Positions 1 to 8,271 of a DNA stretch of 64,000 bases are shown piece by piece. Below the pieces are notes generated by a model. The model worked only from the letters and a program-made list of their open reading frames with translations. It ran no database searches and was not told where the DNA came from. Position numbers and translations under genes: made by a program. This DNA is from Cellulomonas sp. RIT-PI-Y (GTDB lineage: Bacteria; Actinomycetota; Actinomycetes; Actinomycetales; Cellulomonadaceae), in NCBI RefSeq assembly GCF_025642745.1, contig NZ_JANZKP010000007.1, positions 1 through 64,000 on the forward strand, given 5' to 3'. Positions within the stretch are counted from its first letter, which is position 1. Each line of letters starts with the position of its first letter.

Positions 1-228
1 GTGGACCCGCTCGCCGGGGAGCTGCGGGTGGGGGCGCCCGCGCACCTCGCGGTGTGGGACGTCGACGAGTCGGCCTGGGCACACCGCGGGGCGGACCGGC
101 CGACCTGGAACCGGCCCGGCCGTCCCGCCCCGGACCCGGTGCTGCCGGAGCTCACCGGTGACGTCCCCGCACCGGTCTGCCGTCGGACGGTGCGCTCGGG
201 CGTGGTGATCTTCGACGCCCTCGGATGA
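1..228 (+). CDS. Amidohydrolase family protein, C-terminal end (partial)
   Basis: The last 75 residues of a gene entering from the left edge; the true start is outside the window. The visible part has the C-terminal signature of YtcJ-type metal-dependent amidohydrolases: G-x-L-x-V-G-x-x-A-x-L-A-V-W-D near the beginning, then a CRRTV-x-SG-x-VIFD ending that forms the closing beta-sandwich. The metal-binding barrel is not visible, so the substrate cannot be judged. The stop codon is followed by about 370 bases before lnt. Confidence 0.7.
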   Translation: MDPLAGELRVGAPAHLAVWDVDESAWAHRGADRPTWNRPGRPAPDPVLPELTGDVPAPVCRRTVRSGVVIFDALG

Positions 229-381
229 CGTCCGTGTGAATTCTTTCCGGGTCGTTCACCCGGGTGTCGCCGGGCGGCCACGACGACACGCCGCACGACA
301 CGCCAGGCGTCCGCGGGGAATCGCCACACAACGGGCGCGGGTGACCTGCTCGGAGGCCCATCACCGGCCCGAACGCCGACC

Positions 382-409
382 TTGACACCACCTGTGCACC
401 GGGTAGCGT
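382..409 (+). promoter_or_regulatory. Sigma-70-type promoter
   Basis: TTGACA at 382-387, a 16-base spacer and TAGCGT at 404-409. This is the best -35/-10 pair in the gap upstream of lnt. The -10 box ends 7 bases before a GTG at 417, the spacing used by leaderless genes elsewhere in this window, so it may drive the small frame at 417-587 and read on into lnt. Confidence 0.55.
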
Positions 410-416
410 CTCGGCA

Positions 417-587
417 GTGGCAGTGGTCGTGGTGCGGGAGCTCCCGCGGAGACACCCCTCCGATCACCCTCTGGCCCCGACCGGGCCCGCGTGTTCAGTA
501 GAAAACGTGCCACCCCTCGGGGCGCTGCGCGGTACGAAGGACACGCGGGCCGGTCGGTCGGACGAAGCGCTCATCCGCGTGCCGTAG
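417..587 (+). CDS. Candidate small leaderless ORF (56 aa) upstream of lnt
   Basis: A GTG start lies 7 bases after the TAGCGT -10 box and the frame stays open for 56 codons. Its TAG stop at 585-587 is also the first three bases of the presumed lnt -10 box (TAGCAT). The product starts with a short hydrophobic run of valines and is then arginine- and proline-rich; no family is recognised. It could be a leader peptide or only an open frame in an untranslated leader. Codon bias is not convincing. Confidence 0.3.
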   Translation: MAVVVVRELPRRHPSDHPLAPTGPACSVENVPPLGALRGTKDTRAGRSDEALIRVP

Positions 588-590
588 CAT
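585..590 (+). promoter_or_regulatory. -10 box for leaderless lnt
   Basis: TAGCAT followed by 7 bases and the GTG of lnt at 598. No Shine-Dalgarno sequence precedes that GTG, so the lnt message probably starts at its initiation codon. Confidence 0.5.
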
Positions 591-597
591 CGCCGAC

Positions 598-2166
598 GTG
601 CAGCCACGTGATCCCTCCCGCTGGTGGAGCGCGGTCCTGGCGGCGCTCGGCGGGGGACTGACCTGGACCGCCTTCCCGGACCTCGGCTGGTGGTTCGCCG
701 CCGCCCCGGGCGTCGGCCTGCTGTTCTGGGCGATGCGCCGGGACAGCGCCCGGTGGAACGCACTGCTCGGGCTGCTCTGGGGGCTCGCGTTCTTCCTGCC
801 GCTGATCACCTGGGCGGACGACGCGGTGGGCCTGGTGCCCTGGATCGCACTCTCGGTCGCCGAGGCAGGGTTCGTCGCGCTGTTCGGCGCCGCGTGGTCC
901 TGGGCCCGTCGTGGTGAGGCGGTCTGGCGGTCCGCCTGGCTGCAGGTGCCGGTGTTCGCGGTGCTCTGGGTCGCGATCGAGGAGGCACGCTCGGCGGTGC
1001 CCTTCGGCGGGTTCCCGTGGGGTCGGCTCGCCTTCTCCCAGAGCGACGCCCCGCTGATCGCCCTGGCCAGCATCGGTGGCGCGCCTCTGGTCTCGTTGCT
1101 GGTCGCGGGGGTGGGCGCACTGCTGGCCCTGACCTGGTCCGGCGCCCGCGGGTTCGCACTCGGTGCGGTGCTGACCCGGGTGGGCGCAGCGGTCGCGGTG
1201 GTGCTGATCGGCTTCCTGGTCCCGCTGCCGACCCAGGCGGAGAACGACTCGCTGCGGGTGGCCGCGATCCAGGGCAACGTCGAGCATCCGGGCCTGGACG
1301 CCTTCGACCAGCGCCGCGAGGTGCTGGACAACCACCTGGAGGGCACCGCCGCGGTGACCGCGGCGGTCGGCTCCGGCGGTGTCGACCTGGTGCTCTGGCC
1401 GGAGAACGGCACCGACATCGACCCGGCCGCCGACCCGTCGGTCTGGGCGGACATCGACGCCGCTGCGCAGGCCGCCGGAGCCCCGATGCTGATCGGCACG
1501 GTCGAATACCCCGAGGACTCCGACGGCCGGTACAACACCGCTCTGCTCTGGGAGCCGGGGGAGGGTCCGGTCGCGCGCTACTCCAAGCAGCACCCGGCGC
1601 CGTTCGCCGAGTACATCCCGATCCGGGACCTGGTGCGGCCGTTCTCCTCCGCGGTCGACCTGGTCACCCGGGACATGATCGCGGGCACCGAACCCGGGGT
1701 GCTGCCGATGCGATCCGACCGGCTGGGCCGGACCGTGACCATCGGCGACGTGATCTGCTTCGAGGTGGCCTACGACGCCCTGGTGCGCGAGTCGGTGACC
1801 GAGGGCGCGGAGTTCCTGGTCGTCCAGACCAACAACGCCTCCTTCGGCTGGTCCGCGGAGTCCACCCAGCAGCTCGCGATGTCCCGGTTCCGGGCGGTCG
1901 AGCACGGCCGGGCCACGGTGCAGGTGTCGACGGTCGGCGTGAGCGCGGTGATCGCCCCGAACGGTGCGGTCTCCGAGGCGACCGACCTGTTCACCGCCGA
2001 CCAGCTGGTGGCCACGTTGCCGCTGCGCGAGTCGCTCACGCTCGCCACCCGGATGGGGCCGTGGCCCGGCTGGGTGGTGTCGGGGCTCGGCCTCGTCATG
2101 GTGGGCGCGGGGATGGCCGGTGCACGACGGGTGCGCCGGGCCGACCGGCCGGAGGGAGCACGGTGA
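598..2166 (+). CDS. lnt: Apolipoprotein N-acyltransferase
   Basis: Membrane enzyme that transfers an acyl chain from phospholipid to the N-terminal cysteine of lipoproteins. The first 210 of 522 residues hold about six hydrophobic segments; the rest is a nitrilase-type domain outside the membrane. The nitrilase triad is visible as E269 (LVLWPENG), K330 (RYSKQHP) and C387 (GDVICFE). A final membrane segment follows near residue 490. The GTG start is supported by a TAGCAT box 7 bases upstream. The stop overlaps the GTG of the next gene (GTGA), so it is translationally coupled to the mannosyltransferase, the arrangement that is fused into one protein in mycobacteria. Confidence 0.93.
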   Translation: MQPRDPSRWWSAVLAALGGGLTWTAFPDLGWWFAAAPGVGLLFWAMRRDSARWNALLGLLWGLAFFLPLITWADDAVGLVPWIALSVAEAGFVALFGAAWSWARRGEAVWRSAWLQVPVFAVLWVAIEEARSAVPFGGFPWGRLAFSQSDAPLIALASIGGAPLVSLLVAGVGALLALTWSGARGFALGAVLTRVGAAVAVVLIGFLVPLPTQAENDSLRVAAIQGNVEHPGLDAFDQRREVLDNHLEGTAAVTAAVGSGGVDLVLWPENGTDIDPAADPSVWADIDAAAQAAGAPMLIGTVEYPEDSDGRYNTALLWEPGEGPVARYSKQHPAPFAEYIPIRDLVRPFSSAVDLVTRDMIAGTEPGVLPMRSDRLGRTVTIGDVICFEVAYDALVRESVTEGAEFLVVQTNNASFGWSAESTQQLAMSRFRAVEHGRATVQVSTVGVSAVIAPNGAVSEATDLFTADQLVATLPLRESLTLATRMGPWPGWVVSGLGLVMVGAGMAGARRVRRADRPEGAR

Positions 2167-2936
2167 GCGGGTCGACGACGCGGCCGCTGGTGGTGATGCC
2201 CACCTATGACGAACGCGACAGCCTGCCGCGCACCCTGGACGCGCTGCGCCGGCACGCGCCGGAGGCGGACGTCCTGGTGGTCGACGACGGGTCGCCGGAC
2301 GGCACCGGCGAGCTGGCCGAGCGGATCGCCGCCGAGGAGGAGGCCGAGCTGGGCCGCCGACGGATCCAGGTGATGCACCGGACCGGCAAGCAGGGACTCG
2401 GCACCGCGTACGTCGCCGGCTTCCGGTGGGCGCTGGAGCGGGGCTACCCGGCTGTGGTGGAGATGGACGCGGACGGCTCGCACCGGGCGGAGGATCTGCC
2501 CCGGCTGCTGGAGCGGCTCGACCGGCCGGACGCGCCCGCCCTGGTGATCGGGTCCCGGTGGGTGCGCGGCGGACGCGTCGTCAACTGGCCGCTGCACCGT
2601 CAGGTGCTCTCCCGCGGCGCGAACGTGTACGCGTGGCTCGCGATGGGCCTGCCCGTGCGGGACGCCACCGCCGGGTTCCGGGTCTACCGCCAGGACGTGC
2701 TGGGCCGGCTGGCGCTCGACGAGGTCGCCTCGCACGGGTACTGCTTCCAGATCGACATGGCCTGGCGGGTGATCCGGGCCGGCGGCAGCGTGGCGGAGGT
2801 GCCCATCACCTTTGTCGAGCGCGCCGAGGGCCGGTCGAAGATGAGCCGGAACATCGTGGTCGAGGCCCTGGTCCGGGTGACCGTGTGGGGCGCGCAGGAA
2901 CGCTGGCGGCAGCTGCGTTCCCTGGTCCGGCCCTGA
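2163..2936 (+). CDS. ppm1: Polyprenol monophosphomannose synthase
   Basis: GT2 glycosyltransferase of 257 residues that transfers mannose from GDP-mannose to polyprenyl phosphate on the inner membrane face; the product feeds lipomannan synthesis and protein O-mannosylation. Visible family features are VVMPTYDERDSLP at the N-terminus, LVVDDGSPDGT, the metal-binding DAD-like motif in VVEMDADGSH, and the late FVERAEGRSKM motif. It lacks the membrane anchor of longer DPM-like enzymes, as usual in actinobacteria. The GTG start overlaps the lnt stop by four bases, indicating coupled translation. A strong hairpin follows the stop. Confidence 0.92.
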   Translation: MSGSTTRPLVVMPTYDERDSLPRTLDALRRHAPEADVLVVDDGSPDGTGELAERIAAEEEAELGRRRIQVMHRTGKQGLGTAYVAGFRWALERGYPAVVEMDADGSHRAEDLPRLLERLDRPDAPALVIGSRWVRGGRVVNWPLHRQVLSRGANVYAWLAMGLPVRDATAGFRVYRQDVLGRLALDEVASHGYCFQIDMAWRVIRAGGSVAEVPITFVERAEGRSKMSRNIVVEALVRVTVWGAQERWRQLRSLVRP

Positions 2937-2942
2937 CACGAC

Positions 2943-2978
2943 CGAACGGGCCCCTCCCGGTGGGGAGGGACCCGTTCG
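2943..2978. terminator. Bidirectional terminator hairpin
   Basis: A 16-bp stem with one internal C-A mismatch and a GGTG loop lies between the convergent ppm1 and rbpA genes. Left arm 2943-2958, right arm 2963-2978. It has no T tract, as is common in high-GC actinobacteria. Confidence 0.75.
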
Positions 2979-2998
2979 TCGTCAAGGGCCGCCGGGGG

Positions 2999-3343
2999 TC
3001 AGGCGCTGCGGCGCAGCTTCCCCGCGCGGAGCAGGTCGAGCCGCTCGTCGAGGAGGTCCTCCAGCTCCTTGATGGTGCGCCGCTCCAGGAGCATGTCCCA
3101 GTGCGTGCGCGGCGGCTTGGTGGCCTTCGGCTCCGGCTTGGAGGCGTCGCGGAGCAGCGCCTCGGCGCCGCAGCGGCACTCCCACACCACCGGGACGTCG
3201 GCCTCGACCGAGAACGGCAGGATGATCGTGTGCCCGTTCGGGCAGTCGTAGTAGGCCTGGAGCCGGGGGGCGAAGTCGACGCCCTCATCCGACTCCATGC
3301 TGTGGGAACCGATGCGCATACCGCGCAGGGATCGGTTCGACAT
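2999..3343 (-). CDS. rbpA: RNA polymerase-binding protein RbpA
   Basis: A 114-residue actinobacterial transcription factor that binds the beta subunit and the principal sigma factor and stabilises open complexes. The sequence begins with the conserved MSNRSLRGMRIG core, then a zinc-type beta barrel with C-x-NGH and ECRCG cysteines, a basic linker, and the sigma-interacting C-terminal helix (TH-WDMLLERR-x4-LEDLL). Length and order match the family. An AGGTCCCACC stretch upstream of the ATG gives a plausible ribosome site. It is transcribed alone and faces ppm1 across the terminator. Confidence 0.95.
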   Translation of the reverse strand: MSNRSLRGMRIGSHSMESDEGVDFAPRLQAYYDCPNGHTIILPFSVEADVPVVWECRCGAEALLRDASKPEPKATKPPRTHWDMLLERRTIKELEDLLDERLDLLRAGKLRRSA

Positions 3344-3477
3344 GGTGGGACCTCCGTGCCTTGACGTGCAGAGCTTGCTGTTACTCAGGTTCGTTCAACG
3401 TCCGAGCTGCTCCGTGTGTTCCACTGTGCCGTGAAGGTCCGGTGAACGCCCGCCGAGCAGACCCATGATGCCCGGAA

Positions 3478-4575
3478 TCACCCGTGGGAGAGTGTCGCGT
3501 CCACCGCCCGGCGGACCAGCTCGGAGAAGTCCGCGCCCTCGGCCCGCCACTGTCGTTGCTGGTGAGCGCCGTTTCCGCGGGAGAACAACCGCTGGACACC
3601 CGCCTCGACGTGGGCGAGGTCACCTGCGTCCCGCAGCGCCGGGGTGATGTGCTCGACCAATTGGGCGACCACGTCGGCCGCCGGCGCCGGGGTGCCGGTG
3701 ACCGGGGAGACCAGGTCCTCGCCCAGTCCGGTGCGGGCCGCTCGCCACCCGGCGATCCGGATCAACTCGGTCCGGGTGGGGTCGGGTTCCTGGACCCCGG
3801 AGACGGCGGTGTCCGCGAGGCCGCGCACCAGGGCGCCGATCAGCACCGCGTCCTCCGGGTCCAGGCAGACGTCCGCGACCCGGACCTCCACCGTCGGGTA
3901 GTGCGCGGACAGCCGGGCGTCGAAGTAGACCATCCCGTCGTCGAGGATCGTGCCGGAGCCGACCAGCTCGGCGACCGTGCGGCGGTAGGTGGCGGCGTCG
4001 CCGAACGGGGCGGTGGGGCCCGCGGTCGGCCAGCGCCCCCAGATCTGGGAGCGGAAGGACTCGTACCCCGAGTCGTCGCCGTGCCAGAACGGGCTGTTGG
4101 CGGAGAGCGCGAGCAGCACCGGGTTCCACCGGCGCAGGTGGTCGACGATCCGCACGCCCTCCTCGTCGTCGGCGACCTGGACGTGCACGTGGCAGCCGGA
4201 GGTCAGCTGATCCCGCGCGGTCCGGGCGAACAGCGACATGATCCGCCGAGCCCGGGCGTCCACCACGACCGTCGGGTCGGCCACATGCGGGGAGGTCGCC
4301 AGCGCCACGACGTGGTTCCCGGTGTGCTGCGCGGAGGCGTCGGCCCGGGCGCGACCGGCCCGCACCTCGGCCAGCAGCTCGTCCAGGTCCTCGCACGGGT
4401 GGGTCGAGGTCTCGACCTGCTCCTGGGCGAACTCCTTCTCCAGGGCGCCGCCCGGGGTGTCGCCGTGGTCGGGGTGCTCCGCGGAGGCGTGTTGCAACAC
4501 GGCCGCGGCGACCGCGCGCGGGGCGCCGTCCGGGCCGACGATCAGGAACTCTTCTTCCACTCCGATGGTTCGCAC
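3478..4575 (-). CDS. Carboxylate-amine ligase (YbdK/GCS2 family)
   Basis: A 365-residue member of glutamate-cysteine ligase family 2. It starts VRTIGVEEEFLIVG, the family's hallmark opening with metal/ATP-binding glutamates; SGCHVHVQV and the SAHYPTVEVRVAD segment near the C-terminus also match. These enzymes join an amine to a glutamate-like carboxylate; in many actinobacteria the true substrate is unknown, so calling it a glutathione or mycothiol enzyme would be a guess. The GTG at 4575 was chosen because family homology starts there, although the frame stays open upstream. Confidence 0.85.
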   Translation of the reverse strand: MRTIGVEEEFLIVGPDGAPRAVAAAVLQHASAEHPDHGDTPGGALEKEFAQEQVETSTHPCEDLDELLAEVRAGRARADASAQHTGNHVVALATSPHVADPTVVVDARARRIMSLFARTARDQLTSGCHVHVQVADDEEGVRIVDHLRRWNPVLLALSANSPFWHGDDSGYESFRSQIWGRWPTAGPTAPFGDAATYRRTVAELVGSGTILDDGMVYFDARLSAHYPTVEVRVADVCLDPEDAVLIGALVRGLADTAVSGVQEPDPTRTELIRIAGWRAARTGLGEDLVSPVTGTPAPAADVVAQLVEHITPALRDAGDLAHVEAGVQRLFSRGNGAHQQRQWRAEGADFSELVRRAVDATLSHG

Positions 4576-4648
4576 CCGAGCAGTCTGGGGGCGTCCGGGG
4601 CGGTTGTCCTGCGCAGATGCGCGAGGTGACCAGGGACTCGACGGTGGT

Positions 4649-5356
4649 TCAGGCCGACTCGTGCGCGATCCGGCCCAGCAGCTGCGCCACCTCCGCCGGG
4701 CGGGACCACATCGGCCAGTGCCCGGTCGGCAGGTCCTCGTAGCGGACGTCCCGGAGCTCGGCCAGGCCGCCGATCCACGCCCAGCCCTCACTGATCGCCG
4801 CCCTGATCTGCTCACTGGTCAGCGAGGTGCACAGCACGGTGGTCGCCACGTCCAGCCGGCCGCCGCACGTCAGCTCCGGCCCCTCGCGGACCGGGCCGCC
4901 GGGCTCGGGCACCGCGCGCTCCCGGAACCGATCCAGCTGCTCGGGGGAGAGCCCGTCCAGGCTGTTGCCGTCCTCCTCCAGATCGGCCCAGGTCGGCAGC
5001 GGCATCTCCGGGGCGTCGAAGCCCGGGTTCAGCGGGCCGCTGGCCGGACCGGAGTCGACGTACACCGCGTGCGCGACCAGCTCCGGGCGCCGGTCGGTCG
5101 CCGCGTAACCCGGCACCCCCGCACCGGAGTGGACCGCCAGCACCACCGGCTCCCCGGCCGCCTCGATCGCGGCCACCACCGCGTCCACGTGGTCCGCCAG
5201 CGTCACCGACCCGCGGTCCGGGTGCTCGGGTTCCAGCCCGGGCAGGGTGACCGCCGTGACCCGGTGGCCCTCGGCGCGCAGCAGGTCGGCGACCTCGTCC
5301 CACGCCCATGCGCCGAGCCAGAATCCGGGGACCAGGACGATCGGTGCAGGTGTCAT
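4649..5356 (-). CDS. Alpha/beta hydrolase
   Basis: A 235-residue serine hydrolase of the esterase/EstC-like group. It begins with IVLVPGFWLGAWAW (oxyanion-hole HG-like loop), has the nucleophile elbow VHSGAGVPGY (S-x-G variant HSGAG) and the probable catalytic His in TGHWPMWS near the C-terminus. The ATG at 5356 is preferred over one ten codons upstream because TACTGT lies 7 bases before it, which fits a leaderless start. It sits alone between the ligase and a sigma-factor operon. Substrate unknown. Confidence 0.78.
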   Translation of the reverse strand: MTPAPIVLVPGFWLGAWAWDEVADLLRAEGHRVTAVTLPGLEPEHPDRGSVTLADHVDAVVAAIEAAGEPVVLAVHSGAGVPGYAATDRRPELVAHAVYVDSGPASGPLNPGFDAPEMPLPTWADLEEDGNSLDGLSPEQLDRFRERAVPEPGGPVREGPELTCGGRLDVATTVLCTSLTSEQIRAAISEGWAWIGGLAELRDVRYEDLPTGHWPMWSRPAEVAQLLGRIAHESA

Positions 5357-5403
5357 GGGCGTCACAGTAGGACGAGGGTCGGACATCGGCGATGGATGCG
5401 CGA

Positions 5404-6321
5404 TCAGTCGGCGTACGCCGGGCCGAAAGCTGGCGGCGCGATCGGCGGAGCGACGACTGCCTCGCCGAAGAACCGGTGTGCTGTGTCGTCAAGGCTCGAG
5501 GTGAACTGGAGCACCAGGAGTCGGTCCGGGTCGACCACATAGGACCCGGGCAGTTCGACATCGATCTGGGTCAGCACCAGACCCGGGCGCCCGACACCAT
5601 CGCTGCCGGGCTCCGTGACGATGTAGGGCGATGCCAGCAACAGATCCAATGCCGCCTGGCGAAGATCCGCAGGGGCCGCGCCACCCAACCTGAGAATGTC
5701 GACGGAGCGCATCATCACGTCGGTACCGCTCGCGTCGTCTCCGCTCGGAGTTCCTTGCAGGATCAGATCCTCGAGCCCCTGAGCATCATGCGGAAGGTCG
5801 GTGATCGCCACGTTCCCGAGCGGGTCGGTCAGCTCGGCCACCTCCTCACGGACCGAGCGCAGTCCGTACAGCGACTCGACCGTCCCACCGACCCAGGACA
5901 TGCCGGGTTGGTCGAGTGCGGTCCACTCCTCGTAGTAGGGCGGCGGGTGGCCCTCGGTCTCGGTCCTGATGTACCAGTAGGGCTCGTCGGCCGTGACCGA
6001 GGCGGGTCCGGATGACACGCGGGCTGGCGGTGTCGACTCGACGGCGGACGGCTCCGGTGTGTGGGTCGGCGTGGGAACAGGTGTCGGGGTGGGGCTCGGA
6101 CTGGAGGTCGGCGACGGAGTGGCGATCGGGTTCGGGGCGTCCTGCCAGGCCCAGCCGAGGCCTCCGGCGACCACGCCCAGGACGGCGATCACACCGATGG
6201 ACTGGGCGGTCCGGATGATCCGGCGTCGGCGGTGGGCGCGGGGGATGACCCGCTCGGTGTGCACCGGGACGTCGGGGACGGCCCGATCGGCGAAGGAACG
6301 GAGGAAGTCGTCGTCGTTCAT
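5404..6321 (-). CDS. Membrane-anchored CU044_5270-type protein, probable sigma-factor partner
   Basis: 305 residues. About 35 charged cytoplasmic residues (arginine-rich RRRRII just before the membrane) are followed by a single transmembrane helix near residues 38-60, a long Ser/Pro/Thr linker near 65-95 and an extracytoplasmic domain. The layout is typical of the CU044_5270-like proteins encoded directly after SigE-type ECF sigma factors. The gene begins one base after the sigma-factor stop, so the two are co-translated. Role as an anti-sigma or sensory partner is inferred from position; no ZAS zinc motif is seen. Confidence 0.7.
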   Translation of the reverse strand: MNDDDFLRSFADRAVPDVPVHTERVIPRAHRRRRIIRTAQSIGVIAVLGVVAGGLGWAWQDAPNPIATPSPTSSPSPTPTPVPTPTHTPEPSAVESTPPARVSSGPASVTADEPYWYIRTETEGHPPPYYEEWTALDQPGMSWVGGTVESLYGLRSVREEVAELTDPLGNVAITDLPHDAQGLEDLILQGTPSGDDASGTDVMMRSVDILRLGGAAPADLRQAALDLLLASPYIVTEPGSDGVGRPGLVLTQIDVELPGSYVVDPDRLLVLQFTSSLDDTAHRFFGEAVVAPPIAPPAFGPAYAD

Positions 6322-6322
6322 G

Positions 6323-6880
6323 TCAGCGGCTCCTCTCGGTCGTGGTGTCGGACGGTTCCAGGACGGCGCGCAGCTGGCCGAGGGCCCGGGAGGCGGTGGA
6401 CTTCACCGTGCCGACCGAGATGCCCAGGTCGTCGGCGACCTCGCGTTCGGACAGGCCGACGAAGTGCCGCAGGACGACGACCCTGCGCTGGCGGGCCGAG
6501 AGCAGGGCGAGCGCCCGGGTGAGCTGGTCGCGATCGTGACTGCGGGCCGCGTCGCGGTCGTCACCGTGGTCGGGGAGCGTGGTCGGGTCGCTCAGCACCT
6601 CGCGCCGCCGTCGGCGCCAGGTGTCGATCCGCAGGTTCGCCAGGGTGCGGCGGGCGTAGGCCAGCGGGTCGCCCTGGCGGGCCTGCGACCACGCGAGGTA
6701 GGTGCGGACCAGTGCCTGCTGCACCAGCTCGTCGGCCTGATGGACGTCACCGCACAACAGCCACGCGGTCCGGGCGAGCGCGGGACTCGCCTCGGTCATG
6801 AAACGGGTGAACTCGGTGTCCCGATCGGTCGGGGGCCCGGTGTCGACCAGGAGCTCGGTCCCGGGTGGTGCGTCGTCCAT
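6323..6880 (-). CDS. ECF RNA polymerase sigma factor (SigE family)
   Basis: 185 residues with the two core sigma domains. Region 2 includes ALARTAWLLCGD and HQADELVQQALVRTYLAW; region 4 is a helix-turn-helix with LSEREVADDLGISVGTVKS. Length is right for the SigE family of actinobacterial ECF factors. The ATG at 6880 was chosen over an upstream in-frame ATG because the conserved domain begins shortly after it. The downstream membrane protein starts one base past the stop, suggesting a sigma/partner operon. Confidence 0.85.
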   Translation of the reverse strand: MDDAPPGTELLVDTGPPTDRDTEFTRFMTEASPALARTAWLLCGDVHQADELVQQALVRTYLAWSQARQGDPLAYARRTLANLRIDTWRRRRREVLSDPTTLPDHGDDRDAARSHDRDQLTRALALLSARQRRVVVLRHFVGLSEREVADDLGISVGTVKSTASRALGQLRAVLEPSDTTTERSR

Positions 6881-6922
6881 GCCCTCTACACGTCTCAGCG
6901 CGCGCAAAGGTTGTGCCGCGGT

Positions 6923-7834
6923 TCAGACATGGTCGACGTGCTCGTGTCCGCGGTGCCCGACCGGCTCGATCTGAAAGGTGGAGTGCTCGACCGAGAGATC
7001 GAAGTGCTGGGCGACGCACTCCTGCAACTGATCCAGGATCCGCGCGGTGTGACCATCGGTGAAGCAGCTGTCGTCGACCACCACGTGCGCGGTGATCACG
7101 GGCAGCCCGGTGGCGATCAGGCTGGCGTGCAGGTCGTGCACGCCCCGCACGTGCTCCATCCGCTCCAGGTGTCCGCGCACGGCGTCCAGGTCCAGCCCGG
7201 GCGGGGTGGACTCCAGCAGGACGGCGCCGGTCTCACGCAGCAGGGTGACCGCGCGCGGGACGATCAGCACGCCGATCAGCAGACCGGCGACCGCGTCGGC
7301 CTGCTGCCAACCGGTCGTGGCGATCACGACCGCGGCCACGATCACGCCCAGCGACCCCAGCGCGTCGTTCGTCACCTCCAGGAAGGCTGCGCGCAGGTTG
7401 AAGGAGGCGGAACGGCGACCGGACAGGACGAGGAGCGAGGCGACGTTGGCGACCAGGCCGATCACACCGAAGACGATCAGCTCGGTGGACGGGATCTCCG
7501 GCGGGGCGGCGAATCGGCGGATCGCCTCCACCAGGACGTAGACACCGACCACCAGCAGCACCGCGGACTGGGCGAGCGCGGCCAGGACCTCCGCGCGACG
7601 CAGACCCCAGGTACGGCGGGCGGTCGCCGGACGACGGACCAGGTGCGCGGCGAACAGCGCCATCGCCAGCCCGGCGGTGTCGGTCAGCATGTGCGCCGTG
7701 TCGACCAGCAGGGCCAGTGAGCCGGTGAGCCAGGCGCCGATCGCCTGGGCGACCAGCACGGTGGCGGTCAGTCCGAAGGCGATCGAGAGCCGGCGGCGGT
7801 CGTCGGGGACCGCGTGGGTGTGGTCGTGGCTCAT
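6923..7834 (-). CDS. Cation diffusion facilitator (CzcD-type divalent metal exporter)
   Basis: 303 residues with six predicted membrane helices and a cytoplasmic C-terminal domain. The N-terminus is His-rich (MSHDHTHA) and the C-terminus ends with H-x2-HEHVDHV, typical of metal-binding tails. The TM2 metal site is present as AHMLTD; the TM5 site reads EVTND rather than the usual H-x3-D. Proton antiport of Zn, Co or Cd out of the cell is the family function. Its ATG overlaps the stop of the upstream ArsR gene (ATGA), so repressor and pump are one operon. Confidence 0.88.
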   Translation of the reverse strand: MSHDHTHAVPDDRRRLSIAFGLTATVLVAQAIGAWLTGSLALLVDTAHMLTDTAGLAMALFAAHLVRRPATARRTWGLRRAEVLAALAQSAVLLVVGVYVLVEAIRRFAAPPEIPSTELIVFGVIGLVANVASLLVLSGRRSASFNLRAAFLEVTNDALGSLGVIVAAVVIATTGWQQADAVAGLLIGVLIVPRAVTLLRETGAVLLESTPPGLDLDAVRGHLERMEHVRGVHDLHASLIATGLPVITAHVVVDDSCFTDGHTARILDQLQECVAQHFDLSVEHSTFQIEPVGHRGHEHVDHV

Positions 7835-8190
7835 CGGGCGTCCAGGTGGGTGCAGGTGGCGGCGTCGGCGCCGGGGCCGTGCACCAGCTCGTCCGCGCCT
7901 GCCAGCAGAGCGGCGAGCCGGGCCGGGTCGGCGACCGAGTACCGGGAGGAGCGCCCGACGCTGCGCAGCCGGACCAGGCCGCAGTCGCGCAGGCAGGCGA
8001 GGTGGACCGACACCGTGCTCTGGGCCAGGCCGAGGTGGTCGGTGAGCTCGCGGACCGAGTGCTCGCCGGTGAACAGGTGACGCAGGATGCTCAGTCGCGC
8101 GGGTTCGCCGAGCGCTCGGAACACCGCGGCCACCGGGGCGGCGAGGCTGGTGTCGCTGGGCTCCGGGGCGTCGTCGACCGTCGATGTCAT
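7831..8190 (-). CDS. ArsR-family metalloregulator
   Basis: 119 residues. The winged helix runs from ALGEPARLSILRHL through VRELTDHLGLAQSTVSVHL to a GRSSRYSV wing, standard for ArsR/SmtB. The C-terminus (CTHLDAR) supplies Cys/His candidates of the kind used by CmtR/NmtR-like sensors. Overlap with the CDF exporter indicates that it represses the pump until metal binds. The ATG at 8190 is used; a GTG two codons upstream is an alternative. Confidence 0.83.
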   Translation of the reverse strand: MTSTVDDAPEPSDTSLAAPVAAVFRALGEPARLSILRHLFTGEHSVRELTDHLGLAQSTVSVHLACLRDCGLVRLRSVGRSSRYSVADPARLAALLAGADELVHGPGADAATCTHLDAR

Positions 8191-8271
8191 CGTCACTCGG
8201 CGATGATAGGTCCGGGGAGGGCGGGAGGGAAGCCCTCTAACCTGGTCGGACGCCGACTTCCTGGAGCCTCG

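Noticed and set aside
3478-4575. Naming the ligase gshA or mycothiol enzyme
   Set aside because: Members of this family in actinobacteria have different or unknown substrates; only the fold is supported.
6035-6125. Short repeats of TPSPTPT type, considered as a CRISPR or tandem array
   Set aside because: They encode the Ser/Pro/Thr linker of the membrane protein; irregular units, no spacers.
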